A DNA stretch of 64,000 bases, taken from positions 1-64,000 of the forward strand of contig NZ_JBLXDN010000012.1 of the NCBI RefSeq assembly GCF_048264025.1. Reading direction: 5' to 3'. The notes beneath the pieces were generated by a model, which saw only the letters and a program-made list of their open reading frames with translations, was not told the DNA's origin and did not search any database. Made by a program: the position numbers and the translations under genes. This document shows positions 35,631 to 46,228 of this stretch, piece after piece. This DNA comes from Nitrincola sp048264025 (GTDB taxonomy: Bacteria > Pseudomonadota > Gammaproteobacteria > Pseudomonadales > Balneatricaceae). Each line of letters begins with the position of its first letter. Within the stretch, counting starts at the first letter, position 1.

Positions 35631-36038
35631 ATGGCGAAAACTTATTCATCCGTTAACTTACCGGCTTCGCTGATTGAAGCGGCTAAAGCGGCTGGGCTCA
35701 AAGAGCAGCGCTCAGCGGCTGAACAGATCGAGTTTTGGGCTGATATTGGGAAGCGTGTGGCCCCACACTTGAGTCCAATCGAGCTATTGGAACTTTCTTC
35801 AGGCTTCGCGCAAGCAAAGCTCGAGCCCATTGCGGATTCAGTCGTAAATTCTGGTGACGTATTTCAAGCTCTCGAAGAGAAACGTCGTCTTGGAACCCTC
35901 AGTCATTCTGTAACGCGAAGCGCTCTGCGCTACCAAGCTTCGAGTCGGTATCCTGGCAAGCTGGAGCGTATCAGTCTCGACGGTCGGATTGAGGTGGGTA
36001 TATTTAGCGGCGGTGAATTTCAAGCAGACAGTGAATGA
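35631..36038 (+). CDS. ParD-like antitoxin
   Basis: A 135-residue protein resembling the ParD-like antitoxin family (formerly DUF3423). Residues 1-45 (SVNLPASLIEAAKAAGLKEQ; RSAAEQIEFWADIGKRV) form a ribbon-helix-helix-like DNA-binding part; the rest is a variable beta-rich tail. Good ribosome binding site GAGAGG before the ATG. No toxin gene follows: the next gene is a LysR regulator. Solitary antitoxin-like genes may act as regulators only. Confidence 0.75.
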   Translation: MAKTYSSVNLPASLIEAAKAAGLKEQRSAAEQIEFWADIGKRVAPHLSPIELLELSSGFAQAKLEPIADSVVNSGDVFQALEEKRRLGTLSHSVTRSALRYQASSRYPGKLERISLDGRIEVGIFSGGEFQADSE

Positions 36039-36197
36039 TCACGTTTTTTTCAGTCTCATCAATCTTTCCTTATCTTTTTAATTAAGCTTGAATCGCCTAA
36101 AACATGCGCCTACGGAACAAAACATTACCACACACAAATGCAATTAAAATGAATTTATCATAACCTAATGTTATGTTTATTTGAGAGGCTATGAACA

Positions 36198-37111
36198 ATG
36201 ACTCCAAGACAGATTGAGGCTTTCCGAGAAGTTGTGCTCAACGGCAGTCTTACTGCCGCAGCGTTGACACTAGATATCTCTCAACCAGCCGTAAGTCGAA
36301 TGATCAAAGATCTGAGCGATGAGCTCGGGCTCACTTTATTTACCCGAGAAAAGGGGCGTATGACTCCAACGCACGAAGCGTTGACGCTCTTCCAAGAAGT
36401 TGAGCGATCATTTATTGGTTTCGAAAAGATTAGGCATGCTGCGAAACAGCTCCAGGAGCTTCAGTCCGGGCGATTAAGAATCGCAGCAATGCCAGCATTA
36501 GGTGGCTCAATGATTCCAGAGGTTGTTGATCGATGCTGATGCTACATCCTGATATCGCCCTACATATTGAAATTCACTCATCTCCAATGGTCGTTGATCT
36601 ACTTCAGGAACATCGGGTTGATCTAGGCTTCGTTCAAACAAATTTAGTGCCTCAGTTCATTACACCAGAGCGCCACCTACACATTCAGATCCCCTGCGTC
36701 TGTATTTGTCACCGCAACCATCCATTCTCAGATCTAAGCGACATAGGCATAGAGGACATGGATGGTGAAACATTCATTGAGCTCAACCCCAGTAGCCACA
36801 TCAGCAAAAAATTCAACAACCTTTGTAATGCTAAACGAGTCAATCCAAAACGTCGGATACAAGCATCACTGTCCCAAGTGGTTTGCAACTTAGTAGCCAG
36901 AGGGCATGGTATTTCTATTGTTGATCAGATTAATGCTACCCAGAACAAGCAGCCAAACTTATGCTATCTACCGCTGAGGACTCCTATGTTTTACGAATTC
37001 CATCTGATGTACCCACCTGTCTCTGCGCCTAGTCCGCTTGTAAATCAATTTGTTGATCAATTTATAAACCTTCTACCCGAAGGGGCTCTAATAGAGAAAT
37101 GTGGGGGTTAA
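36198..37111 (+). pseudogene. LysR-family regulator split by a frameshift
   Basis: The first part (36198-36539) is a complete LysR HTH (PRQIEAFREVVLNGSLTAAA, SQPAVSRMIKDL) and ends with VVDRC-stop. The second part (from 36533) begins MLMLHPDIALHIEIHSSPMV and runs through the effector domain to GHGISIVDQINATQ. Adding one base between 36532 and 36533 would join them into a normal protein of about 300 residues. The effector domain resembles NocR/OccR-type regulators with the GISIVDPINA pattern. Either the gene is broken in this strain or the base is missing through sequencing error. Confidence 0.8.
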
Positions 37112-37306
37112 GTCTATGATATTCAGGACGAAGCCAAACCTATAACTCAGTAAGAACACCTACATTGAACGTTAGAATTGGACTGTGTGCTAAACTGTTC
37201 TCAGATCTGTTTGTCAACACCGAATAAATTCGGGATTGCGCCCTCGGCGGCTTTGGTATCACAATCACGAACGACCCAACATGGGACTCGGAGGTATTAC
37301 CTAACC

Positions 37307-37693
37307 ATGGGTAAATCAACATTTACAGCTAGCAGCCTCGTGCCCCAGCAACAGCGTCATGCTGCATTGCTAGCAGTGTTAAACATATTGGAAAAATGGG
37401 GGTGCACCACAGAAGAGAAGATGGCACTGCTGGGAGTTGAAACCGAAGCCGTATTTTACGATTACCAACGCGACCCGATAGACATTTCACTGGACACCAT
37501 GGAACGTCTTTCATATCTGCTCAATATCCATGCACTGCTGAGAACACAGTTTTCAGATCCGGCTTCTGTCTATGGGTGGGTAAAGAAGCCAAACAGCTCC
37601 ACTTTCTTTGATGGCCGTAGTGCTATGGACGTTATGACTCAGGGTAAAGTCGTGAATCTATATGAAGTAATGCGAAGATTAAACCTAACTTAA
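37307..37693 (+). CDS. Xre/MbcA/ParS-type antitoxin-like protein
   Basis: About 128 residues from the ATG at 37307, preceded by GGAGG. The N-terminal part includes AALLAVLNILEKWGCTTEEK with a degenerate HTH (MALLGVETEAVFYDYQ). The C-terminal region (RLSYLLNIHALLRTQFSDPA; DGRSAMDVMTQGKVVNLYEV) is the DUF2384 domain typical of MbcA/ParS antitoxins. The partner is usually a RES-domain toxin directly after it; none is seen here. A solitary copy may have lost its toxin. Confidence 0.78.
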   Translation: MGKSTFTASSLVPQQQRHAALLAVLNILEKWGCTTEEKMALLGVETEAVFYDYQRDPIDISLDTMERLSYLLNIHALLRTQFSDPASVYGWVKKPNSSTFFDGRSAMDVMTQGKVVNLYEVMRRLNLT

Positions 37694-37704
37694 CAATAAA
37701 TAGC

Positions 37705-37911
37705 TTATGGCTTGATGAAAATACCGTAATCCTCCTTAATTTTTATTGAAATTTCAAGTAGGCCAGCGTTCAACTGAGCCGCCTTCATAATTGCATTGAT
37801 AATCTCAACTTGCTCTTTGGGGCTTAGCTCTACGATTTCACATCCATCGCGGTCCCCTCGAGGGCCTTTGACCAAGCTTGATGGCTTTGAAAATGGCTTA
37901 CTTTTTGCCAT
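37705..37911 (-). CDS. Small protein of unknown function
   Basis: A 68-residue protein. The ATG at 37911 has a good AAAGGAAG upstream, so the longer open frame to 38013 is not used. The N-terminus is basic (MAKSKPFSKPSSLVKGPRG) and a hydrophilic helix follows (EQVEIINAIMKAAQLNAGLL). Convergent with the antitoxin-like gene. No family recognised. Confidence 0.55.
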   Translation of the reverse strand: MAKSKPFSKPSSLVKGPRGDRDGCEIVELSPKEQVEIINAIMKAAQLNAGLLEISIKIKEDYGIFIKP

Positions 37912-38101
37912 GACTTCCTTTCTTTGATTACTTGCCGAACACCACAAGTAACAAGTAAATGCGGTCTTACCAGTCTGTCCATAAAGGGTAGCAGGCTGAG
38001 GCAAAATATACATGACAGCTAATTGCTAAATGAGCCTATCAAAGTGTACCAGCGCGCTTGGAAATTGTTGCGAGTACGTCAGCTAGGGTAGATAGACTTA
38101 T

Positions 38102-39235
38102 TCATAACTTTACCTGCAGAACTCTAGCAATATTCTCAGCTGTAAACCTTAGGTTAACAGCGCCATCTTTCAACGCACTTGACAGGTCGGTAACACCTTG
38201 CGTAATACTAAAAACTGCATTAACCCCCTCTCGGTACACAGCATCAACATCTTTAGATACAGAGCCTGCAATGACTACAACAGGGATGCCATGTTCCCGA
38301 GCCCTCCTGGCCACACCAATTGGTGTTTTTCCACGCACAGATTGACCATCAATTCGGCCCTCACCGGTCACTACCAAATCAGCATCTTCAAAATGCCTAT
38401 CGATAGATACAGCATCCAATACAATATCAATTCCGCTCCTGAGATTTGAATTGAAGAAGGCCAAGAACATTGCACCTAAGCCACCAGCAGCTCCTGCCCC
38501 TGGAGTGTTCAAGATATGTTTTGATGTAATACGCTCGAGAACCTGCCCAAAATGCCTAAGGCTTTCATCCAAGAGCTTCACCATACCATCATCAGCCCCT
38601 TTCTGAGGCCCAAAAACAGCAGAAGCTCCATTCGCACCAACCAAGGGATTATCGACATCACAAGCTATTTCAAACCGAGCATCAAATAAACGCTCATCCA
38701 GGCTATTAAGATCGATGGTAACGAGCCTTGATAATGCACCACCACCTAGAGACAGGTCTTGACCCTGTTCATCTAAAAGGCGGGCACCTAAGGCTTGTAA
38801 CAAACCGGCACCAGCATCATTAGTAGCCGTTCCACCTAGCCCCACAATGAAATGACGAGCACCATGATCGAGTGCAGCAAGAATGAGTTCCCCCGTACCA
38901 CGAGAGGTAGCTAGCCAAGGGTTACGAGAGCCTGGCTCAACCAGGTCCAGGCCGGAAGCAGCTGCCGCTTCGATTACAGCCGTCTTTCCATCACCCAGCA
39001 TTGCCCATCTAGCATTAATGCAGTTGCCCAGAGGATCGCTCACGCGCGAAGTAAACCAATATCCATTGGTCGCAGTTACCAGCGCATCAGTTGTGCCCTC
39101 ACCACCATCTGCAACCGGCACTTGTACTATTTCAGCATCTGTAAGAACTGAAGCCATCCCTTCAGCAATCGAGGAGGCGGCCTCAATCGCAGTAAGGCTT
39201 TCCTTAAACGAATCTGGCGCTATAACTATTTTCAT
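38102..39235 (-). CDS. garK: Glycerate kinase (GarK/GlxK family)
   Basis: A 377-residue glycerate 2-kinase of the GarK type, making 2-phosphoglycerate from glycerate and ATP. Characteristic blocks: MKIVIAPDSFKESLTAIEAA, VADGGEGTTDALVTATNG, FIVGLGGTATNDAGAGLLQA, GAAGGLGAMFLAFF and LVVTGEGRIDGQSVRGKTPI. Length and motifs are normal. It lies next to a CdaR-type regulator; in E. coli CdaR controls glycerate kinase. Its product enters the reactions of the enolase and pyruvate kinase encoded close by. Confidence 0.93.
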   Translation of the reverse strand: MKIVIAPDSFKESLTAIEAASSIAEGMASVLTDAEIVQVPVADGGEGTTDALVTATNGYWFTSRVSDPLGNCINARWAMLGDGKTAVIEAAAASGLDLVEPGSRNPWLATSRGTGELILAALDHGARHFIVGLGGTATNDAGAGLLQALGARLLDEQGQDLSLGGGALSRLVTIDLNSLDERLFDARFEIACDVDNPLVGANGASAVFGPQKGADDGMVKLLDESLRHFGQVLERITSKHILNTPGAGAAGGLGAMFLAFFNSNLRSGIDIVLDAVSIDRHFEDADLVVTGEGRIDGQSVRGKTPIGVARRAREHGIPVVVIAGSVSKDVDAVYREGVNAVFSITQGVTDLSSALKDGAVNLRFTAENIARVLQVKL

Positions 39236-39371
39236 ATCTCTGTCCTAGCCTAATCACCTTGAGCATTATCGTTCAAAGTACGATAGCTTACTTTGGCAGG
39301 AGGCACAGATATCAGACCACGAGATACTAAAGAATTGTGCAAGAGTACAAAAACAAGCTATAAATAAAAAA

Positions 39372-40532
39372 TCACCCTCTACCATTGATTTTATATTCAT
39401 ATAAACGAGCAGCGATATAGCATTCCATCATAGACCGCCAAGAGCTGACATCAAGTTCAAGGTAATCCGATATTTTACCCAACCTATACCTCAACGTATT
39501 CCTGTGTATGAACAAACGCTCAGAACATCGCGTATAGTCACAATCCTCCTCAAAAAAAACTTTTAGCGTCTTAAATAAAACACCACTTGAATCTTTCTTA
39601 TCCAAAAAAACGAATCTTTCCAAAAAAGGAAGTGAGGAAGGATTGTTTCGAGCCTGATATATATACAAATCCAAAAAAAAATCAGCCGCAAAATAGACTT
39701 TCCGATCACGTTCCAAATTCATCTCAAGCATATCCATAGCAGACTGATAAGAAGATATTATATCTTCTCTACTACTGGCAACGACGCCTACAGAAACCGT
39801 TAAATCACATGTAAAATTTTCCCTTATATAGTTAAACTCATTTATTACACTCTCACGCAGGCCTTCTATAGTCTTCTTATATTTCAAACAATTCAACGAC
39901 CGAAGCTGAACAATATGACTGGCAGATATCATGCCACTAATTTCGATTGATGATAGATTTTTATTCCAAGATTCATAAATTCTCTGGACACGCTGAAAGT
40001 CCTTTTCACCTCTTAAATCATCACTTCCGATATGCATAACGACAACAACCGATGGGGTATCCAGATCAAGCCCCAACCTGTACTCTCTGTCAGAAAAGAA
40101 ACTATCAAACGGCCCACCCTCAACAAGCCTAAGCAGCACCTCTTCCCGTTGACGCCGATCCCATTGCACTTCTGTTGCTATCAGGGCCTGCTCAACCACA
40201 AGCTCAGCCGTCATCGCCACCAAGTCAGCATACTTTCTAACACGTTCCGGGTTACCAGTAATGCCTACAACACCAACAATATCTCCCTGACTAAATATAG
40301 GTATATTCAATCCACTTTTGACACCATCAATCGAGCTCTCACGATCAATATGAATATCTATCTCCCCTCTACTAGATATAACTCTCAAGGCTCCTTCGTG
40401 GACTCTCCCGATACGGCCTTCATCGCCTGATCCAATAATGAGGCCATTCCTATCCATCACATTGATGTTGAAACCACATATTTTCATTGCCCTATCAACA
40501 ATTTTTTGGGCAACATACTGATCCAGTAGCAT
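39372..40532 (-). CDS. cdaR: CdaR-family sugar diacid/glycerate regulator
   Basis: About 386 residues from the ATG at 40532 (MLLDQYVAQKIVDRAM); an in-frame GTG at 40544 is possible. N-terminal sensor of the diacid-recognition type: NINVMDRNGLIIGSGDEGRI followed by GRVHEGALRV. The C-terminus is a PucR-type HTH: LFIHRNTLRYRLGKISDYLE. E. coli CdaR activates genes for galactarate, glucarate and glycerate use. It lies between glycerate kinase (same strand) and divergent pyruvate kinase. AT-rich compared with most neighbours. Confidence 0.9.
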   Translation of the reverse strand: MLLDQYVAQKIVDRAMKICGFNINVMDRNGLIIGSGDEGRIGRVHEGALRVISSRGEIDIHIDRESSIDGVKSGLNIPIFSQGDIVGVVGITGNPERVRKYADLVAMTAELVVEQALIATEVQWDRRQREEVLLRLVEGGPFDSFFSDREYRLGLDLDTPSVVVVMHIGSDDLRGEKDFQRVQRIYESWNKNLSSIEISGMISASHIVQLRSLNCLKYKKTIEGLRESVINEFNYIRENFTCDLTVSVGVVASSREDIISSYQSAMDMLEMNLERDRKVYFAADFFLDLYIYQARNNPSSLPFLERFVFLDKKDSSGVLFKTLKVFFEEDCDYTRCSERLFIHRNTLRYRLGKISDYLELDVSSWRSMMECYIAARLYEYKINGRG

Positions 40533-40728
40533 TAGAATTCTCACTAAAATTAACTACCAATAGTCTAGCACAACATGCTAGTGCCCAAAGAGAGCATAGA
40601 GGCTATTGTGCATCTCTACAAAATAAACAGATAGTTCCAGCTTTTTTTCGTTCTTATGCACGAAGCTTCATGATCTAAACAGGCTCATAATTAGCATTAT
40701 TAATGCGAGCAACTGGAGATTCAAGATC

Positions 40729-42174
40729 ATGAGGCGCACAAAAATAGTAGCCACACTTGGCCCTGCGTGTAACTCCCCAGAGAAAATAGAACAACTCATT
40801 CTGGCAGGTGTTGATACTGTCCGACTCAACTTTTCTCATGGCTCTAACGATGAGCATATTCAACGCGCCGCATATGTTCGAGAAGCTGCAGCCAAACACA
40901 GCCGACATGTTGCCATCTTGGGTGACCTTCAGGGTCCAAAAATTAGAATATCACGCTTTAAAGAAGGGCAAATAATACTAAAGGAAGGACAAGGTTTCAT
41001 TCTTGACACCAACCTTGATAAAGAATCTGGGACACTGGAGAGAGTTGGTGTTGATTATCCAGAATTGGCAAACGACTGCTCTTCAGGTGATACTCTTTTA
41101 CTTGATGATGGACGAATCATACTGGAAATAGAATCCATCAAAAACAATGAAATCCATTGTAAAGTATCAGTAGGCGGAAAGCTTTCAAACAACAAAGGTA
41201 TTAATAGAAAAGGCGGTGGTCTTTCTGCCGACGCCCTAACTGAAAAGGATAAAAAAGACATTTCATTAGCAAATATAATTGGGGTTGATTACCTTGCCGT
41301 ATCTTTTCCTAGGTATGCTTCTGATATAGAACATGCAAGAAAGCTTTTAGCTCAGACAGGCAGTATTGCGGGCATTATTGCAAAAATCGAAAGGGCAGAG
41401 GCTGTTAGCAGCCTCGAAACACTACATGAAATCATAGATGCTGCTGATGGTGTTATGGTAGCACGAGGTGACTTAGGTGTAGAAATTGGCGATGCCGAAC
41501 TAATCAGTGTTCAGAAGCAAATCATCGAAAATGCCAGGAAGCGAAATAAGGTAGTAATTACAGCTACCCAGATGATGGAATCCATGATTAACAGCCCTAT
41601 GCCAACCAGGGCAGAAGTATCAGATATTGCCAATGCAGTATTAGATGGTACAGATGCTGTAATGCTTTCGGCAGAAACAGCAGCAGGCCAATATCCTATA
41701 GAAGCTGTTGAAACGATGGTCCGCATCATCATGGGTACCGAGAAGCACCCTTTGGTTAGAAATTCCAGTTATCGATTGAATCAAACATTTAGCAAGATTG
41801 ATGAAACAATTGGCTTAGCAGCGATGTACGCGGCTAATCACTTGTCTGGTGTTAAGGCTTTAGTTTGTCTGACCGAAACCGGGGCAACCCCCCTATTGAT
41901 GTCACGATTGAGCTCCGGTCTTCCAATATTTGCGCTTTCTCCGAATGAAGAAACTTTGCGACGTGTTGCACTTTATCGGGGAGTTAAACCCTTAGAGTTT
42001 GATACATCCAGGATTTACAAAAGTGAAATCAATCAACGTGCCGTTAACAGCCTTGTTTCATTCAATGAAGCGAAAGATGGTGATCTTGTAGTTATGACTA
42101 AAGGCGATTACCTCAATGTACACGGCGGCACAAACACAATGAAGATAGTTCGCGTAGGCGATAATATTTTATAA
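40729..42174 (+). CDS. pyk: Pyruvate kinase
   Basis: A 481-residue enzyme that makes pyruvate and ATP from phosphoenolpyruvate. Diagnostic blocks: MRRTKIVATLGPACNSPEKI, VDTVRLNFSHGS, AIIAKIERAEA-like IIAKIERAEAVSSLE (active-site Lys), VMVARGDLGVEIGDAELISV and ITATQMMESMINSPMPTRAE. PEP-utilising C-terminal domain complete. It is divergent from cdaR and followed by enolase. The gene is noticeably AT-richer than eno, although both should be highly expressed. Confidence 0.96.
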   Translation: MRRTKIVATLGPACNSPEKIEQLILAGVDTVRLNFSHGSNDEHIQRAAYVREAAAKHSRHVAILGDLQGPKIRISRFKEGQIILKEGQGFILDTNLDKESGTLERVGVDYPELANDCSSGDTLLLDDGRIILEIESIKNNEIHCKVSVGGKLSNNKGINRKGGGLSADALTEKDKKDISLANIIGVDYLAVSFPRYASDIEHARKLLAQTGSIAGIIAKIERAEAVSSLETLHEIIDAADGVMVARGDLGVEIGDAELISVQKQIIENARKRNKVVITATQMMESMINSPMPTRAEVSDIANAVLDGTDAVMLSAETAAGQYPIEAVETMVRIIMGTEKHPLVRNSSYRLNQTFSKIDETIGLAAMYAANHLSGVKALVCLTETGATPLLMSRLSSGLPIFALSPNEETLRRVALYRGVKPLEFDTSRIYKSEINQRAVNSLVSFNEAKDGDLVVMTKGDYLNVHGGTNTMKIVRVGDNIL

Positions 42175-42307
42175 GACAGAAAAATATTTTTTTAAAGAAA
42201 ATATTAGTTCTACGGCAATCATATCGAACAGGAACCAGTTTTCATACTGACTTTCAACCGGTATAGCCAGATCTAAATTATCACCTGCTTAACAAATAGG
42301 AGGGCAT

Positions 42308-43609
<1,302 letters not shown>

Positions 43610-43671
43610 TTCCTTGAGAGCTTTCACGGCAGGATCAGTGGTAACCCGACCTTAAACCATGAGCAGAGTTG

Positions 43672-43704
43672 GCAGGGCCAGCCTCAAAACGAGGCTGGCC
43701 CTGC
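43672..43704 (+). terminator. Strong hairpin after eno
   Basis: A perfect 14-bp stem, GCAGGGCCAGCCTC (43672-43685) with GAGGCTGGCCCTGC (43691-43704), and a 5-nt AAAAC loop. No clear T-run follows, so it may stabilise the mRNA or act as a weak terminator. From 43705 to 43972 I see no gene. Confidence 0.6.
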
Positions 43705-43972
43705 TGTCAAGATCCAGACTTTCAGGCCTGTTACTGACCTCAATGCTAGAATAAACTGACCCTCTCCCCCCTCTCAGCTCCATCAGTAAACGAATCTGCC
43801 CCTTCTTTCCTTTCACCGTATGCGCCTCCTCCCCCCTCCCGCAAGAAGCCACACAGCTCTGCAATGCAGAGCTAAATTCAAGCACATGGATGGTGCAACG
43901 ACTGGCTTGAGTTGATAAGCGTCAAAACCGTGTTGCTAAGCGACACCTAGAGTGCTATAAATGACACCACTA

Positions 43973-43986
43973 AATAACTAGTTAGT
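43973..43986. promoter_or_regulatory. TetR-type operator 1, before the ABC transporter
   Basis: AATAACTAGTTAGT differs at one position from the palindrome ACTAACTAGTTAGT. The wider site AATAACTA-GT-TAGTTATT (43973-43990) has perfect 8-bp arms. It lies about 80 bp before the start of the binding-protein gene. See the three other copies at 51219, 59369 and 63503. Confidence 0.7.
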
Positions 43987-44065
43987 TATTAGGCAAGTTG
44001 AATGATTGATCTTGAGATCACAGCGATCGCGCTGAATGGTGAAGATAATAAGAGGAAAAATTGCC

Positions 44066-45175
44066 ATGTCTTTTATGAAAAAATTCGTTGAAGAAAGTAA
44101 GTTGTCTCGCAGAGACTTTCTGCTCAAGACCTCTCTTGGCATTGGTGGTGTGGCAGCTGCTTCAATGATAGGCCCAGCAGGGATGGCTATGGCTTCAACA
44201 ACTCCTACTTTGGCTTGGGGCTACCGGACACCTGATAACCCTTACTGGAACTCAATCGCTTCTGGTGGGGAAAACTTTGCCAAGTCTGTTGGACTCGACA
44301 TGACCCACCTGATCCACGGCGGCAACAACGAAAAGATCCTGGCGGATGTAAAAGCGTTGCTTTCCAAGACAAGAGGAAACCTGGCTCTTTCAGTTGATGC
44401 CAACGACTCACCAAACGCCCGATCAATTGTTCAGGCCTGTGCAGAAAAGGGCGGTTTTGTTAGCACTATCTGGAACAAAACTGACGACCTGCATCCTTGG
44501 GAATTTGGGGACAACTATGTTTGTCACATTAGCTGGTCTGATTACAAACCGGCTCAAGAGGTTGCTGAAATTCTCATGGAGGCAATTGGCGGTAAAGGTG
44601 GCATTGTCGGTATCGGTGGTATTGCATCCAATATCCCTGCTATCGAACGAAAAGCCGGCCTACTAAAAGTCCTGGAAAATTATCCCGAAGTCGAGCTGCT
44701 GGATTGGCAGGCCGCAGACTGGAGTACAACCAAAGCCAATAACGTGATGGCAACCATGTTGACTCGTTTCGGTGATGAGATTAAAGGGATTTTCTCTTCA
44801 AACGATTCGATGACACTGGGTATTCTTGAAGCATTACGTGCCGAAGGCTTGGCTGGTCAGATTCCGATTGTCTCATTTGATGGTGCAGCAGATGTAGTGA
44901 AATTGATTATTGGCGGTGAGGTACTTTGCACTGTTAGCACCAACCCATATTGGGCCGGTGGTATTGCACTATCCCTTGCTTATCATGCTGCTATTGGTAC
45001 TTATAAACCATCCGCTGAACCACATGAACATCGTGAATTCCTTGGTCCAGCTATTTTGATTACACAGAAAGATGCGAAAAAATGGTATGAGGAGCAAATT
45101 GCTCAGATACCAGAATATGACTGGAAAGATTTCTGGAAGTTTTCTAGCGGACAAATCAGCTACGAAAAACTCTGA
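44066..45175 (+). CDS. Sugar-type ABC transporter substrate-binding protein, Tat-exported
   Basis: About 369 residues from the ATG at 44066 (AGAGGAAAAATTGCC upstream; an in-frame ATG at 44036 lacks support). The signal peptide has a twin-arginine motif, LSRRDFLLKTSLGIGG, with a cleavage region near AMASTT. The mature protein is of the periplasmic-binding-protein type (peripla_BP_4, ribose-binding-like): TLAWGYRTPDNPYWNSIASG, SLDANDSPNAR-like SVDANDSPNARSIVQACAEK, GIFSSNDSMTLGILEALRAE and IPIVSFDGAADVVKL. Tat export hints at folding in the cytoplasm or at a cofactor. The substrate is not known. Confidence 0.92.
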   Translation: MSFMKKFVEESKLSRRDFLLKTSLGIGGVAAASMIGPAGMAMASTTPTLAWGYRTPDNPYWNSIASGGENFAKSVGLDMTHLIHGGNNEKILADVKALLSKTRGNLALSVDANDSPNARSIVQACAEKGGFVSTIWNKTDDLHPWEFGDNYVCHISWSDYKPAQEVAEILMEAIGGKGGIVGIGGIASNIPAIERKAGLLKVLENYPEVELLDWQAADWSTTKANNVMATMLTRFGDEIKGIFSSNDSMTLGILEALRAEGLAGQIPIVSFDGAADVVKLIIGGEVLCTVSTNPYWAGGIALSLAYHAAIGTYKPSAEPHEHREFLGPAILITQKDAKKWYEEQIAQIPEYDWKDFWKFSSGQISYEKL

Positions 45176-45192
45176 TATATAAAAGGGGTTTG

Positions 45193-45223
45193 TAAGGTGG
45201 TAGAAAATTCTGCTACCACCTTA
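45193..45223 (+). terminator. Intercistronic hairpin between binding protein and permease
   Basis: TAAGGTGGTAG (45193-45203) pairs with CTACCACCTTA (45213-45223) and is followed by TTAATTTTT. A partial terminator here would raise the binding protein relative to the membrane parts, as is common in ABC operons. Confidence 0.7.
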
Positions 45224-45258
45224 TTAATTTTTCCTTAACGAAATATCCAGGCAACAAA

Positions 45259-46221
45259 ATGCTTACTTCATTTAATAAAGACTTTCTGCAAAGATGGGCA
45301 CCTCTCATTGTACTTATTGTACTTTGTGTAGTCGTATCCATTATTAATCCTAACTTTTTGTCAGTGCGAAACTTTGCTCGCCTTACTACTGCATCTGCAG
45401 CACCTTTGATGCTGGCTATAGGTGTTACATTTATCATCATCATGGGCTCTATTGACCTATCCATGGAAGGGATCATGGCTTTCTGTGGCGCAGCTTTAGC
45501 GATGATAATGCTAGAATTTAATAGTTTCCTTGAATGGGGGTTTCTTGCTATTCCCGCTTCTATCCTTATAGGTATAGCACTAGGGCTTGTAAATGGATTC
45601 ATTCATGTAAAACTTAAAATACCTTCTTTTCTCGCTAGCCTTGGCATCGGTTTTTCCTGTATTGGGCTGACAATGGTTATGACTGGTGGAATCAGAATTT
45701 CCGCTAATGACCAAGTATTTCGCTTACTGCTAACCGAGCGTTTCTTTGGCTTTCCTCTGATGGTTTATGTAGCCTTCGCTGCACTGCTACTGGCCTACTT
45801 CATTCAGAAAAAAACAGCGCTTGGCCGCAACCTTTACGCTATAGGTGGTGGTGAAGAGCTTGCCCATGCATCCGGTGTAAAAGTTGAGCGTGTACGAATC
45901 ATTGCATTTGCACTTGCCGGTGCCTTTTATGCATTAGGTGCTATGTTTGCTGTCGCACAGATAGGCTCTGTTGCAAGTAATCTTGGCACCGGTTTTATGT
46001 TTGTTTCAATTACATCCGTTGTTGTTGGTGGCACAGCTCTTATTGGTGGTATCGGTGGTATCTGGCAGACCCTTACAGGCGTACTAATAGTTGCAGTTAT
46101 CAGCAATGGAATGGTTCTTGCTGGTTTACCGACCTACATTCAAGAAGGTGTACTCGGTGTTCTAGTTATCCTTTCTGTAGCTGTAGCTACTAATCGTAAA
46201 TCAGTTCAACTCGTTAAGTGA
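45259..46221 (+). CDS. ABC transporter permease (RbsC type)
   Basis: A 320-residue permease of the branched-chain/ribose type (BPD_transp_2) with about eight to ten membrane segments. Typical blocks: FIIIMGSIDLSMEGIMAFCG, HVKLKIPSFLASLGIGF, KTALGRNLYAIGGGEELAHA and VSITSVVVGGTALIGGIGGI. It is the first of two different permeases around one ATPase, so the channel is probably a heterodimer. Confidence 0.93.
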   Translation: MLTSFNKDFLQRWAPLIVLIVLCVVVSIINPNFLSVRNFARLTTASAAPLMLAIGVTFIIIMGSIDLSMEGIMAFCGAALAMIMLEFNSFLEWGFLAIPASILIGIALGLVNGFIHVKLKIPSFLASLGIGFSCIGLTMVMTGGIRISANDQVFRLLLTERFFGFPLMVYVAFAALLLAYFIQKKTALGRNLYAIGGGEELAHASGVKVERVRIIAFALAGAFYALGAMFAVAQIGSVASNLGTGFMFVSITSVVVGGTALIGGIGGIWQTLTGVLIVAVISNGMVLAGLPTYIQEGVLGVLVILSVAVATNRKSVQLVK

Positions 46222-46228
46222 GGCTGCC

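Noticed and set aside
19171..38100. A second copy of the tRNA 3' end as right attachment site
   Set aside because: I looked through the intergenic stretches and found no convincing match; the end of the island remains unknown.
43652..43885. A 77-codon minus-strand open frame after eno
   Set aside because: It covers the hairpin after eno, has no plausible ribosome binding site and no recognisable protein pattern.
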